A stretch of DNA of 64,000 bases from Blattamonas nauphoetae (GCA_033064195.1 JARBJD010000080.1:186001-250000), one strand, 5' to 3'; shown: positions 10,394 through 22,200, counted from the stretch's first letter. Notes: generated by a model from the letters alone, not told the origin. Numbers and translations are program-made.

Positions 10394-12487
10394 TGTTTCC
10401 GCCTCTTCAATCTGGCCTGAAATTTGAGTATCAGAGATTCCTTGGAGAGAGATCTTTATTTCTGAAGAGACGATTGTTTGAGGGATGAAGGTCCGAAGGA
10501 AGCTTGTGAATGGGTGAAACCGAAGGAAGCTTAAGAATGAGGGATAAAACGAGAATTGCTTGCAACGGGACGAATATTACAACGTCAATCACCACAGCAT
10601 CACTTTTGGACGATCGTGGGTTGTTGCGTCGAAAGGATCGTATTGAAGATGGCGAGAGTAACAGAAACGACAGCCAAAGGATCAGGCTCATCGAATGGTC
10701 ATCTCATTCGAGTCCTCATTTCGGTCAATTCACATCACATTCGGAGCCAAAACTGGGCAGGAATGTTGTCGGCCAATCTGCGACAGAAGTGGGACGAACA
10801 CGGATTTAACAGGTTCAACGTGGAGCTGATGGTTTTGAAGCAAACAAACAAGATGCAATTCGGGCTGTTCTTGCTCATCCACAGGAGGAGATGCGCGTCA
10901 ACTCGAAGACGAGATTCCCATCAACAACGCGGTGTGTATCACGGTGATCCATGAATCGGCTGAAAAGAAGGAAACACACAATCATGTGCGACGGAACAAA
11001 TAAATGAGAAAATAATAACAAGGAAGAAGAAAAGAACTTCGAAGTTAATAATTTGCTCCAGCGACGAACACACCTGTCTGCACATGAAATGAAGAGTGAT
11101 GGTTTGCACAATAAGAATACACTTTCGATGGAACAAATGGGGATGAACCGTCTACAAGTAATCATGACATTTTTCCCACCTGATCGTTCAGTGTTGATGA
11201 GGGACACGTTGCGAGGGAAGAGGATGTTATTTTCAGAGTGGGGGTAATGTTTGGGAAAAGAGTGAGCTGTATTCTTCCATCGCCGGCACAGTTTCTCTTC
11301 CTCATCATACAATGATAGAAATGGTGAGTGCCTGGCGAAGCTTGTGAGACTACGTGAAGAGAGAAAGATGAGAGACGAAGAAGTCGAGAAAAGGATGAAC
11401 AAAAGCTGCAATTAAGTGGTACATTAGGGGAGAAACCGCGAAGATCAAACTGAATGGGTCATTGAAGAAAGAAAGATGCAAAAGATGGGGCATCGAAGGG
11501 GAACCACAAAAGCAAAAGTTTTTCACAGTATACCATTTCTTGTTGAGAAATGAGGAACGATGTTGACATGAGTCAAGATTTTGTCGAGATCTTTGGTTGA
11601 GTTCAATCACTGTCAATATTGAGTGAGATACGTTGACTGAGCAGAGAATATTGTCAATATTCTCATTAAAATACTTTGTTGAGCAACCTTGAGATTGTTG
11701 AGGACACAATACTGTCAATAGTTACGAGTGAGACGGTGCTCTGTTGGGCTGGTCAAGAAGAGAGACTGGAGATGTTCTGAGAATCAAACATGACTAATGC
11801 AGATCAAGAGAGCATACAGAAGTATCAAATGATAGTGTTACCCTTATTTTCTCTACGGATCATCAGTTTGGGTGTGCGATTCCTGATGGTCAAAATCGGT
11901 GTCCCTTTGTCAAATAGCGAAAAAACGTAAAAAATAATGAATTCCAAACCTGATCAATGCACGCGCTGAGTATCAGTTGAAAAGGAGATCGGACAGTCCA
12001 GTCAGTCTGGTGACTATTTGCATGATTGCATGGGCGGATCAGTGACTCAAAGTGACTCTCCAGAAAAGTATGGGGTGAAGTGATGACTTGTGGCTAAATT
12101 CGTTTGATTCATCTGAAAATGAGTCTATTTCTAAAAAAATAGTGTGAAATGTGAAAGATAAACCATAAAAAGCGATTGAAAGAGAAGGGAGATTGTGAAC
12201 GTATTTTTGAGAAAGAAAAACCAAGAAAACAAGGTGATGATCAATCAAGAAGTGATGTTAAATTGAAAAGGGAGCGTTTTGGGTCTGGATTCCTCTTGAA
12301 TTTGTCTTATGGGGTGAGTCACTGACTCGATTCATTTCGGTGACTGGACTCGGTCTCTTTTGACTGACTGTTGCCCATGCCTAATAAGAAGACTTTTTTG
12401 AAATGAAAGAAACGAAATGGTATTGTAGGTATTTAGTGGGATCAGATCCGACTGGGATCACTGGGATCAAATCAGAAGCCTGGTCAT

Positions 12488-13268
12488 GTGTCATCAATTC
12501 CGCCTTTGACGATTCTTGCCCAGCTCTGTTTCTCTCCGCAGCTCCAACTCGCAAAATCTGTTCTCTCAGCACTCTTAACACGATGCCAATCTGATTCTGC
12601 AGCCTGCTCCTTCCTCCGAAAACTCAAAGTGCCTCTTCCTTCGACTGCAAGTTCATCGAAGCTTGTCCCCTTCGCAGGACGGCTGTGTTCATCACTCGCC
12701 GCTCAAGTTTCACTAATCAAGTCCCTCTTTACCGAACCCTCGTCTGCCCGTCCAGCTGCCTCTGCTCAATCCGCAACACTTCCCGAGGAATCGCCACTTC
12801 TCACCGAAAACACTATTTTGGCCATCATTTTTCAAGAATTCTCTCTCCTCGATTCAATGCTCACCGACTTGGACATCACTTTTCAAAATGTGTGTCTGTA
12901 TCTCTTTTCATCTTTTCCAGATTCTGACCAACTGCGAATATGTTCCTCTTCTCAAATCCACCATCGTCACCTGCCTCGATCTGCTTCAGCGCCTGAAATG
13001 TGAGTCGAATTCTCCTTCTGCCGATGGATCTGCTGCGTTGATCGAAATTCTCGACTGGTCGTGGGACGGAGCAGCCTCTTGTGTCTGTCACAGTTGGCAC
13101 TCATTCCAGACAGTATTCGAGTCCGCCTTCTCCGACATTCCGCAGTTGTGTTCACTTTTGGAGCGAACATGCCGTCACACTTCACCAAAACACCGCTCTC
13201 ATCTTCGAATGGTCATCAATCTAACTTCCACTCTCCCACACTTGATCCCCAGCATGCTGGAAGAGAAT
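12488..13268 (+). pseudogene. Helical host gene, 5' part, cut by a Mutator-like element
   Basis: Coding sequence runs 12488-12889, is joined by a 31-nt GT-AG intron (12890-12920, ending TTTTCCAG) to 12921-13268, and reads SSIPPLTILAQLCFSP through LIPSMLEEN. The protein is Leu/Ser rich and helical, like other large helical proteins of this genome, and I cannot assign a function. No in-frame ATG is visible at the 5' end, and the hAT-like element ends only about 100 bp upstream, so the true start may have been displaced. At 13268 the frame meets the 9-bp duplication GAAGAGAAT and then the transposon; the same frame resumes at 18404. Confidence 0.6.
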
Positions 13269-13373
13269 GGGCGTTGCTACGCGCAGTCCGCGTAATGACT
13301 AGGGGCAGTCCGTTCTTTTGTGCTAGCGGCAGTCCAACTTTGCTAGGGGCAGTCCACATATTGCTACAGGCTA

Positions 13374-14218
13374 GTCACCTGAAAACCCGGTAGTAAATAA
13401 CAAATCGGTAGTTTTTTTTGGGGTCCCAAAAGCGTAGAGTAACACTGGATTTCTGATTTTTTCGACAATTTTTCAATCTAAATGACATTTTTATGAATAA
13501 ATGAAGTGTCCTAGGTGGTTCAGAACAAATAGTTTTGATTACCCAGCATGATTGTCTCATGGACTTGAAAAGTTGATCTCGTTGTATCTTCATAACCAGA
13601 CAAAATTTTGACCTGAAATTTTCGCGAAAATGAATGTTTTGAGAAATGTAAACTTTTGATATTTCAACTTTTTTTCTTCGACGATCACAAAATCATGGTT
13701 TTTCATCAGTTTTCAAGGAATTTTCAGAGAGTCTTCGAACTTGTCACTCACCATTCACCTTGTATGCAAAATTGACCAGTTTGATTCGATTGTGACAGTG
13801 TTGACATCATTTTGATGAATTTTGAAAACGGGATTCCCATCTGATGCACGGTGAGAAGTCAATTTCAGACACCCGTTAAAAGTGGATTTCACATTCTCTC
13901 GAGGGGGATAAATTTTTTGAAAAGTTGAAATATCAAAAGTTTACATTTCTCAAAACATTCATTTTCGCGAAAATTTCAGGTCAAAATTTTGTCTGGTTAT
14001 GAAGATACAACGAGATCAACTTTTCAAGTCCATGAGACAATCATGCTGGGTAATCAAAACTATTTGTTCTGAACCACCTAGGACACTTCATTTATTCATA
14101 AAAATGTCATTTAGATTGAAAAATTGTCGAAAAAATCAGAAATCCAGTGTTACTCTACGCTTTTGGGACCCCAAAAAAAACTACCGATTTGTTATTTACT
14201 ACCGGGTTTTCAGGTGAC
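13374..14218. mobile_element. TA-flanked 845-bp palindromic element
   Basis: Two near-identical inverted arms of about 297 bp, starting GTCACCTGAAAACCCGG and ending in its reverse complement, flank a unique centre of about 250 bp. TA dinucleotides sit directly outside both ends (13372-13373, 14219-14220), as Tc1/mariner-type insertion leaves. It lies in the left terminal repeat of the Mutator-like element, so it is the later insertion. A 72-residue frame appears identically in both arms, but this merely reflects arm identity. Confidence 0.7.
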
Positions 14219-14726
14219 TAGCAGTCCGTCGTTCTCTGCGCTCTTTTCATTGTTTGTTTCATTTTATCTACAAATTGAGGCATTATAGGACATATCTAAG
14301 TTCAATTGAAGTGAATTTAGTCAAATAGGTGAATCGATGGGGGAGAGGGGGGACAGTGTTTGATCTGACTGAACATGAGAGTTATACGAAAATATTGGTC
14401 GATTCGGAATCTATTGAAGTGTCAGAAGGTGTTTCGTGCCGTTGATTTTGTCTTCTCTGCTAAGATCACCTGAACCAAAGGTAAAATAATGTTAAGGGCT
14501 TGGATCAACTCCAAACAATTCATTCCCCTCTCTTCTTCCACAAATTTTCCTCAATTTACCTCAGTCTCATAATCATCCTCCCAATCTGCTTCTGAGGCTC
14601 CTTCCTTGTTCTTCATCCAGTCAGTCACGACACTCCCACCATCGTGTTCACACACATCCTCTCTCAAGCCTTCGCTCCTCTCCAATCCACGATGAGTCCT
14701 TCAACGGACAGTTTTAGAGCTTCTCA

Positions 14727-15047
14727 GTGACTTTTGGTGCACAAACACTTGGATCTGCGCCGACAACATCGAGTCTTCCGTCAGCCGCACCAGACAGTCT
14801 GACAAGTGTTGATCTGCATACAAAAAGCTCCCTGGCCTTCCTTCTGGACGCACTGAATTTCCCTTTTGACGAGGACTCGTCCGACAAACACACGTTCCTC
14901 CTCATCACCCTCCACTATCCGACGTCTTCCCCGCTCTCCGCCGAAATCGAGTTCTTATGCCTTTTCAACATCTCTGCCGTCTTTCAAACCCCTTCCTGCC
15001 ACTTCCTCGTCGTTACTGTCGTTTCTGTCACCTCTGTTCGCCTGTAG
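14727..15047 (+). CDS. Coding-like fragment inside the Mutator-like element
   Basis: The frame gives 106 residues (FGAQTLGSAPTTSSLPSAAP, then SLAFLLDALNFPFDEDSSD). Codon use resembles host genes, but the stretch has no clear start, domain or intron signals and is interrupted downstream by another insertion. A captured host-gene piece is the simplest reading, and a decayed exon is equally possible. Confidence 0.3.
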   Translation: MTFGAQTLGSAPTTSSLPSAAPDSLTSVDLHTKSSLAFLLDALNFPFDEDSSDKHTFLLITLHYPTSSPLSAEIEFLCLFNISAVFQTPSCHFLVVTVVSVTSVRL

Positions 15048-15055
15048 CTCTCATA

Positions 15056-16262
15056 GACCCTCCACAAAACCGGTTTTATTTATTAAACCGGCTAAAATCA
15101 AAATAAGACGTTTCATCCAAAATTTCTCGATTATCTATTACCACGTCACATAATACACCATTTCAAGTAGACCTAGTGTTTTTTCAAAAACCAAATAGTG
15201 ACGAAAAGAAGGCATTTTCCCCATTATCTGGAAACTTTCTCGTTGTTTTTTGTGATATTGATGATCTTCTCTCTCATCAAACTACCGGAACCATGTTTCT
15301 AAGAGTTCTGAAATTACAATTCTTGCATTATATTTTCAAAATTGATCTTATAATGAATAAAACCGGTTTTGTATATGGGTGATTCTAAATGAATTGTTAC
15401 CCGCGTATTTTCTTCTGCCACACGAGCAGAAACTCTATGTAATTTTCAGAGCGCTCATATTCTCCTTCCTTCGACATGATTAAGGTGTTTTCAGTTTTTC
15501 TGAGTCTTCATCCCATCTTTTTCTTCTGATTTCTTCTTTCAGCTATCCTCCTTCGCTCAAACTTGCATATTCCCCCAAAATTGTACAAGTACCTCGTTCT
15601 TACACATCATTTGAAGCCGACCCCCATCGTTTGAACAGTAAATATATTCTCATCTTAATTTCCAGGTCATTCTTTCCAACAACTCAGATCCAACTACAAC
15701 ACTTGACATCTCAATGTTTTAGTGTGATTTCGAGTTTTTTCAACTCTTTTCCAACAGGTGTCTCATTCAGATCTGGTGATCCCGTTCTTCTCTTCTCACA
15801 GTGAACTCGCTTTTTCTGATCTGCCTCCCTCCTCTGTAGCAAACCATTAAACGTGTTGTTCCTACACATTCATGTCACAAATACGCCATTCCGACACACA
15901 CAAGAAATTGCATAGAGATTCTCAATGTTTGAAGCGAGATGGACAAGAGAGGCTTTTCAAGGCTTTTTTGATGATAGATGTTTTCAATTCGCATTTCTCT
16001 CACAAATCCGATTTTTTATGTCGTTTACCACCACCTCTTTGATTTCTGAAACGTTACGAAGAAATAAATGTGAAAAAATGTCCTGATCAAAAAAGAGCTC
16101 AATCGAACGCGATCAAAGCAAAATCTACTAAATTTAGCACTTTTCAGTCCTGAAAGCAGCTGAATGCAAATTGTGCAATTTTTGATTTTTTGAGACGCAC
16201 CATAGTGACAAGTAACATTTCATTTAGAATCACCCATATTTTAGCCGGTTTTGTGGAGGGAC
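15056..16262. mobile_element. TA-flanked inverted-repeat element holding a second element
   Basis: The outer ends read GACCCTCCACAAAACCGG and, reverse complemented, GTCCCTCCACAAAACCGG, with TA flanks at 15054-15055 and 16263-16264. Each end contains a doubled CCGGTTT block. Subtracting the inner element leaves about 350 bp, a MITE size. TA duplication suggests Tc1/mariner-type mobilisation. It sits inside the Mutator-like element. Confidence 0.6.
15376..16236. mobile_element. 861-bp TA-flanked element inserted in another MITE
   Basis: Inverted termini TGGGTGATTCTAAATGAA (left) and its near-exact complement on the right, continuing to GTTAC, are flanked by TA on both sides (15374-15375, 16237-16238). 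Removing it restores a continuous copy of the host MITE end (GTTTTGTA joined to TTTTAGCCGG). The interior is AT rich and shows no gene. Confidence 0.6.
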
Positions 16263-16543
16263 TATCACTCTCCTTTCGACAATGGTGTGGACTCGCATTC
16301 GAATCACTGAGTGACTCTGTGTCACCATCTCCATTCATGCGGAACTTATCTCATTTTCAACTATCTTGCAATCAACGGGGCTTTCACCAAGTGAAAATGG
16401 ACCAAACAATCAGGATGAATTTCCACGCATAATCAATTTCAACAGCGATAAATATTAAGCGCAACAGTGCCCAGTCTCATCTACCACACTGAATCTTCGA
16501 GGACAAATGACAAGAACTGTCATACATGGTATCTGGGCGAAGA

Positions 16544-17014
16544 TCATTCTCGTAGTTCACACACCAGAAATGACAAAGCCAATGACCATGAAGAAACAAA
16601 GAATTTCATATTTGTCTTCTCAAAATCCTCGATGTTGGTTTCATCGATGATAATTGATTCCGAATGGATGGGAACATCGGCTGGACAACTCACGAATTCC
16701 AACGTGACCGTCTCGTCGAGCACGATCATCTCAAATCCTGAATGTTCCCCATTTATGATTGTCTGTTCTGAGGGGAACGATGGAAACTCAGCTGTTTCGT
16801 CTCTACCCAACCACCTTGCTCTATGATGAACGCTGATGCCTCGGTCAGCTGCTCCGGTCTCTCGATCGACGACACCTGCCTCGTTCTTGGAACTGGATCT
16901 CTCCTCTTTCTCCCGAACCACCTTCGACTGAACGGAATGATGTCGTGCCAGCCCAACTCGCTGTTGAGTCCTCACTCCTCTCTTCCCGCCTGCTGAACAC
17001 AACGAGCCTCCCAC
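16544..17014 (-). CDS. Coding-like fragment inside the Mutator-like element, unknown
   Basis: A 156-residue frame has an Arg/Glu-rich start (REKEERSSSKNEAGVVD) and an ordered-looking end (GFEMIVLDETVTLEFVS, IHSESIIIDETNIEDFEK) with beta-strand-like hydrophobic patterns. It shows no known domain. It may be a captured piece of a beta-helix or other host protein. The start codon is not secure. Confidence 0.3.
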   Translation of the reverse strand: MGGSLCSAGGKRGVRTQQRVGLARHHSVQSKVVREKEERSSSKNEAGVVDRETGAADRGISVHHRARWLGRDETAEFPSFPSEQTIINGEHSGFEMIVLDETVTLEFVSCPADVPIHSESIIIDETNIEDFEKTNMKFFVSSWSLALSFLVCELRE

Positions 17015-17402
17015 ACTGCTCTGCTCTTCCTAGCGAAGTGTGCATGTCGCGGCGAATTGAGGAACAGGCTGTGTGGACATGAACAGCGGCGGGTCTCTCG
17101 TCTGCTTGAATACGTCCTTCACCCACTGCCACTCCCACCTCACGCCTGAGCACCCAGACACAGACCAACCACAGCTCCGTCACCTACCACAGTAGAATCG
17201 TACAGACACGAACAGGAGAACTCTGAACTTCATCTCTTTCTGGCCTGCCCCTCATCGAACCGATCAGCGTTCTCTCTCTCGTCGTCCTTGTTCATGGCTT
17301 GTTAAGCGCAGTGTGGGGGAAGTGTGACACTCTCCGGCCCTTCCTCTCTTTCCCTCTCTGCTTCCCCGCACTCTCCTCACCTTCGAGATTCGTGTACCGT
17401 TC

Positions 17403-17870
17403 ATGCCGGCCTCTCTTTCCTTCTCGCCGCTCTCCACACACCACTCACTGCCACTCGCTGTGAAAAGCATCCCAACATTCCTTGTGGGGCACATCATGTC
17501 GATAGAAATGAAGCCGATTCAGATGGAGCAGGTGAAGAAGGAGACAACTGTGTCGAGATCGTTTCGCGATGTCCGGATGAACGAGTTGGAGACAGATGAG
17601 TGGGAGGAGGAGGGGAGACGGGAAGAGAGGATTGATCTGAGGAGATGTGACTGATGAGAAAGAGAGAGAATGAAGGACAAGCTCAACTGAGAAAAGAGGT
17701 TGATGAGAGATTGGAGGGAAGAGGAGAGGAGAAGAGAGCAAAAAATGAGAAGGTTCAAAAGGAAGTAGAAAAAAGAAGGAAGAGGGAATTGGACGTCGCA
17801 GACCGGAAGAGAGAGATGGAAGAACACCTGGAGGATAAAGAGGACGTGCATTATCTCTCACTTTTTTGGA
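17403..17870 (+). pseudogene. Lys/Glu-rich coiled-coil fragment inside the Mutator-like element
   Basis: Two overlapping plus-strand frames encode QMEQVKKETTV and then RKRENEGQAQLRKEVDERLE with KVQKEVEKRRKRELDVADRK, a long charged coiled-coil. The composition resembles the Lys/Glu-rich gene at 55396-57293. The frame changes near 17650, so I treat it as a captured, decayed piece. Low-complexity charged sequence makes homology hard to prove by eye. Confidence 0.35.
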
Positions 17871-18403
17871 TGCATCTCTTTTCTCCTTGTTACTCTTCTA
17901 TTCGCACATTTCAGACAATGAATCATGAAAATACACTCTGTTGAGGACTAATCCACATGGAAACATACAGTTTCATCACATAAAGTCCACTGACCTTGCC
18001 TTTGTCACGATTTTTGTGGTCAATCTCTCTCGTCCCTTCACTTTCAGTTTATGACAGAGAAAAAAGGATACAGACGAGAAAAAACAATTGTGAAGCGAAA
18101 GAGGGTCAATCTATCATTTTGATCAACTATCAACAGTTGGTTTCGATCTTTCACCAGAATAACAAATCGACCCCTAAATCGACCAGATGGATTCTACTGA
18201 AAGGTTGGATATTCTAGTACGCTTTCAAACATGTCCCTCCTTCGTTTAGATCTTCATATTTTTCATTCTTGACCATCATTAACGTCAAATTCAACGGACT
18301 GCCTGAAGCAATCGACGGACTGCCCCTAGCAAAGTCGGACTGCCCCTAGCACAAAAAAACGGACTGCCCCTAGTCATTACGCGGACTGCGCGTAGCACTA
18401 CCC

Positions 18404-19051
18404 GAAGAGAATCTGGTTCATAGAGTGATCAACTCATCCAAGCCGACAACAGTTCCAACTACAAACGGTCATTTCCATGTGAGGTTCATCTGCACCCTCT
18501 TCAACTTGATCTTGAATTGCACCGACATCACTGGAAACCATCAAAAGCGGAAGAAAGTCCAAAAGTTACAGATTGAACGTGTGCTGATACCATCAAAGCA
18601 CTATCTGCAGTTCATTCTTCAGCGAGAAGAGTTCATTCTGAACTGTACCTCACCCGGCCAGGATCTGCCAACCCAGATTTCGAATCTTTTGAACGAGACA
18701 GTACTGCTCGAAAGCGCACTGTTCGAAGATGGTGAGATTGTGGAGACAGGAAGAGAGGAGTGGGAAGTGGGGTGGTTGGTGGAGAAGACAGACGAGGAGA
18801 GTTTTGCACCGAGACTGGAGAAGATCAGAGAAGATGACGAGAAGATGAGAAGGGATGAGAAAGAGAGATGGAAGAAGCGAGTTTCGAGACAACGAGAAGC
18901 AGGACACGAAGATGTGATGGAGGGATGGTTGATGCGAAGGGACAAGCACACACTGCTTGAGATTGATGAGTACCTTGAAAGTGTGACGGTGGAGTATGGG
19001 ATGAACAACGCACTGTGGGATCGATGGAGATATTACGGATATTGGATGTAG
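18404..19051 (+). pseudogene. Helical host gene, 3' part, after the Mutator-like insertion
   Basis: Starting in the second copy of the 9-bp duplication, the frame of the gene ending at 13268 resumes as LVHRVINSSKPTTV and runs to a TAG at 19049-19051. It is helical with an Arg/Glu-rich stretch (KIREDDEKMRRDEKERWKKR) and a conserved-looking ending NNALWDRWRYYGYWM. Function is unknown. Together with 12488-13268 it forms one gene disrupted by the element. Unless the whole 5.1 kb is spliced out, the product is truncated. Confidence 0.6.
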
Positions 19052-19282
19052 ATTTCACGTTTCATGTCGCATTTTATCATTATTCTCATTTCTGAACAAA
19101 AAAAAAGAGAAAGGGAAAGCAGAATGTCCCAATATGTGAGGAGAAGGCCAGCGAGTGAGTCGTCGAGACGTGGTGATGACGATTTTAGTGATTTCTGTTT
19201 GGTTCATCGATTGGAATCCGCCAAAAAAAAGTGTCGGGAAGAGAGATCAACTCTTCTCTATTCATCATTCATCATCATTCAG

Positions 19283-22200
19283 ATGGATCCACCTCCGCTC
19301 CGTCCTACAGTACATCACAACCCGTCTCTCTATATTACCCGTCTGAATCGAATTCTGAACGACGAACTGCTGACCACCTTCTCCAATGATTTTGAGAAAA
19401 TTTTGCCGAATACTCCCCTTCCACATGAACTATTGGAAGATCTCCCAGATCTTTCGTTCTGTCTGTGTTTCAGACCAGGAACAGACTGGACAGCCCTTCG
19501 GTCAAGAATCATCAACTCGAAATCGCTCTTCACAAATGAATTCGCATTAATCACAAACAATCAATCGCCACATAATACATCTCTCATCTTGGATCGGAAA
19601 ACAGTTCCAAAGGGCCTTCCACAAGCAGATCAAGAGAGATTCAGACGAGTTGAACTTTGTGCTTCTCTTACATCAGATTCTGTCCGAAATGAGATCATAT
19701 CAATCTACATTGGTATGGACCCCCGTGTTCTTCCCTTCTTGAAAATGGTCTTGGAATGGTCGACGTCATTTTGTGGAAATCACGAACACTCCACACAAGA
19801 CATCTTGAATTTGGTGATTCTCTCCCTCCATTTCCTTCAGACAGTAGACCCACCTGTCCTCCCAAATATTCAAGACAATACCTTAAATATTGGAAGCCTT
19901 GATGAACAGATTGCGACTCGCAGAATTCTCACAAGAAATGTAGTCTTTGTCGACCACATTTCTTCATGGCATGCTCGAGTTCCGCCTTTCGCTCATTTTG
20001 GAACCAACTTAATGCCAATTGATGTCTTATTTCGGAGTTTTCTTGATTCGCTAATCCCATCCACTGCCAAATCCAAACAAATCATATCACTCATCTCCCC
20101 ACAACCACTTCATCACCCTGACCCTTCAAAATCTCCAACATTTTCCCTTTCAGGCATGTCTCTCGTCATCCAGGATCCAGTACTTGCAGATGATGGACTC
20201 AAACCAGATCAAATCTTGACACTCACACTCACCATGCTCCAAAAGGGAATATCATCTCTTCCGCAACTCTTAACCAAGCTATCATCCTCTCAACGTCATT
20301 TCTGTTCATCATGTCATCAGAAATGCCTTAGTCACCGAGATCTCATCGACGAAAACCAAGCTCTCGCCGACCAACAGAATATCCCGCATCCATCCTCTTC
20401 TCCTTCATACTCATCCAAAATTCCTCCACTTTCACATATTTCTCGAAAATCAGAGATAACATTCGCTTCAGAAAACACACCAACCCCTCATTCAATCGCC
20501 GATCCTCAAACACTTTCAAACGCACACATACCGCAACCCAAACCTCCCTTACATCCTTCTTTTATCAACACACTTTCCCTGAAGGTTCTGTCATCACAAT
20601 TGATCGTAGAAAATGTCCCTCTCGGAATCTCAAATAATCACATCCACGCTTTGTTAGAGAAAGATGGGTGCCGCCTTGTGACCACAGTCAATATATTGGC
20701 TCGCCAACAATGGATATTGACATTTGAATCTCCACTACAATGCCTTCGTGCCACGACAAACCTCAACACTCTCTGGAGCCTCGATCCAAGCGTTGAAGTT
20801 GGATTCAGACTTTCTCGAACGAAAACACTGGTGATTCCTCGCCCAGACTGCGAATACTCCGTCGAAATGTTTGATCAAGCCGTTTTCCTTCGCTCCAGAA
20901 TGCGAGCCAATTCCAACACCAAACGGAAGGAGAAAGTGAGCTTCAAGATGGAGTCGGATTCATCAGAAGTTGAAGAATCCAGCGAAGATTCTTCTTTGCT
21001 GAACAGTGACGATGATGACTCAGATTTCGATGATTCTGATGACTTCACAGAAGAAGAGGAAGAAGAGGAGGAGGAAGAGAGCGAATCACCAGGAAGAAAA
21101 GAACAAGAGGTGTTGTTAGAAGAGGAGAAAGGGCAAGAAGTGTCCGAATATGAAGAATTACACAAAGTCAGACCGCCTGTCTTCCCAAAAAGCCAGCCAT
21201 ATCACAAAATTCCGAGTTTTGGGGAACCTGACCCATATCTTTGGAAGGATCCAGATGAAAACAAGAAAAAGAAAGAAGCAGAACCAGTCATTGTTGCTCA
21301 AGAGAAGGAAGAAGAGAAGGAGGAAGAAGAAGAAGAAGAATCGGACGATTCGGATGGGGTTTCAGATGAAAGTCCGATCGAGTTTGTCGCGCCGAAAAAA
21401 GAACAGAAGAACAAACCCCTCAACCAGGAATCGAAAACTCTTCACGAGTTGTACAAGGAAAGGATGGAGAAGAAGGAGAAAAGGAAGAGAAGAAGACAGA
21501 GATTGGCACGAGGCAAGCCTGTCTCTTCTGACTCGGAAGACGATTCGGACGATAAATTCTGGTTAAAAGACACCAACGTCACGTCACAACCAGAAAACGA
21601 CAACTCTCATGTTTTCTCAGAATCACAGCCAGAACCTGCCCCAAGATGGGATCGATCGATTCTTGTGACTGGCCTCCCAGTGGACTATGAGATTGATTCG
21701 ATCAAAACCATTTTCAGAGGATTCGCGTGTTCTGTGAGGGAACGGAAGAGGAGGGCGAGCAAGGAGTTTCGTGTCGAAGTGAAGAACTGGTATGAGGTGG
21801 AAGATGCAGTGAAACTGACGAATTCACATTGGACGGAACACAACGATGTGAAGGTGTTCAGATTTGACGATGAATTTTCAGTGGTGGAGCTGGATCGCTC
21901 GCAACTGACTCCACGGCCAGCCCCAGTTCGATCGCAGAAATGGAAGGAAAAGGTGAATTCGAAATTGTCTGCAACGCCGATAGATCAAACTGCAAAGCAA
22001 GCACCAAATAAGAAGGACAGGAGCGACGAGACAACAACCGAACCAAAGCCCAGTCCTCCGAATCAAACAGAAAACACGGCACAAGTCTCAAACACTCCCA
22101 GTAACAGCGTCACACCAGCCAAACCAGTGGAAGACCCTCCCATCCACCAACTGGTCATCCAAGACATCCCACCCGACAGAGGAAAGGGGTCGGTGAAGAA

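Larger units (their letters stand above)
8298..12383. mobile_element. 4.1-kb hAT-like element without a recognisable transposase
   Basis: The left end begins TAGGCATGGGCACCAGTCA and the right end, reverse complemented, begins TAGGCATGGGCAACAGTCA. The TAGGxxTGGGCA form is typical of hAT termini. An exact 8-bp direct repeat, ATAAGAAG, flanks it at 8290-8297 and 12384-12391, as hAT insertion produces. Inside I find no BED finger, DDE core or hAT dimerisation motif. The interior instead has several unrelated coding-like stretches on both strands (8637-9766 plus, 9818-10393 minus). I read it as a non-autonomous element that captured host sequence. Its right end lies about 100 bp from a host coding region that lacks a visible start codon. 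Confidence 0.75.
13269..18403. mobile_element. 5.1-kb Mutator-like element carrying coding fragments (Pack-MULE-like)
   Basis: The ends are long inverted repeats of roughly 110 bp (13269-13370 and 18295-18403), beginning GGGCGTTGCTACGCGCAGTC and GGGTAGTGCTACGCGCAGTC. A 9-bp direct repeat, GAAGAGAAT, flanks it at 13260-13268 and 18404-18412. Long inverted repeats plus a 9-bp duplication are the signature of Mutator-like elements. No transposase frame is visible; the interior carries several coding-like fragments and three smaller inserted elements. It interrupts a host gene whose frame continues exactly across the duplication. I infer a non-autonomous, gene-fragment-carrying element. Confidence 0.8.

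Noticed and set aside
13375-14217. Identical 72-residue open frames on opposite strands
   Set aside because: They are mirror images created by the palindrome arms and show no domain or codon signal of their own.
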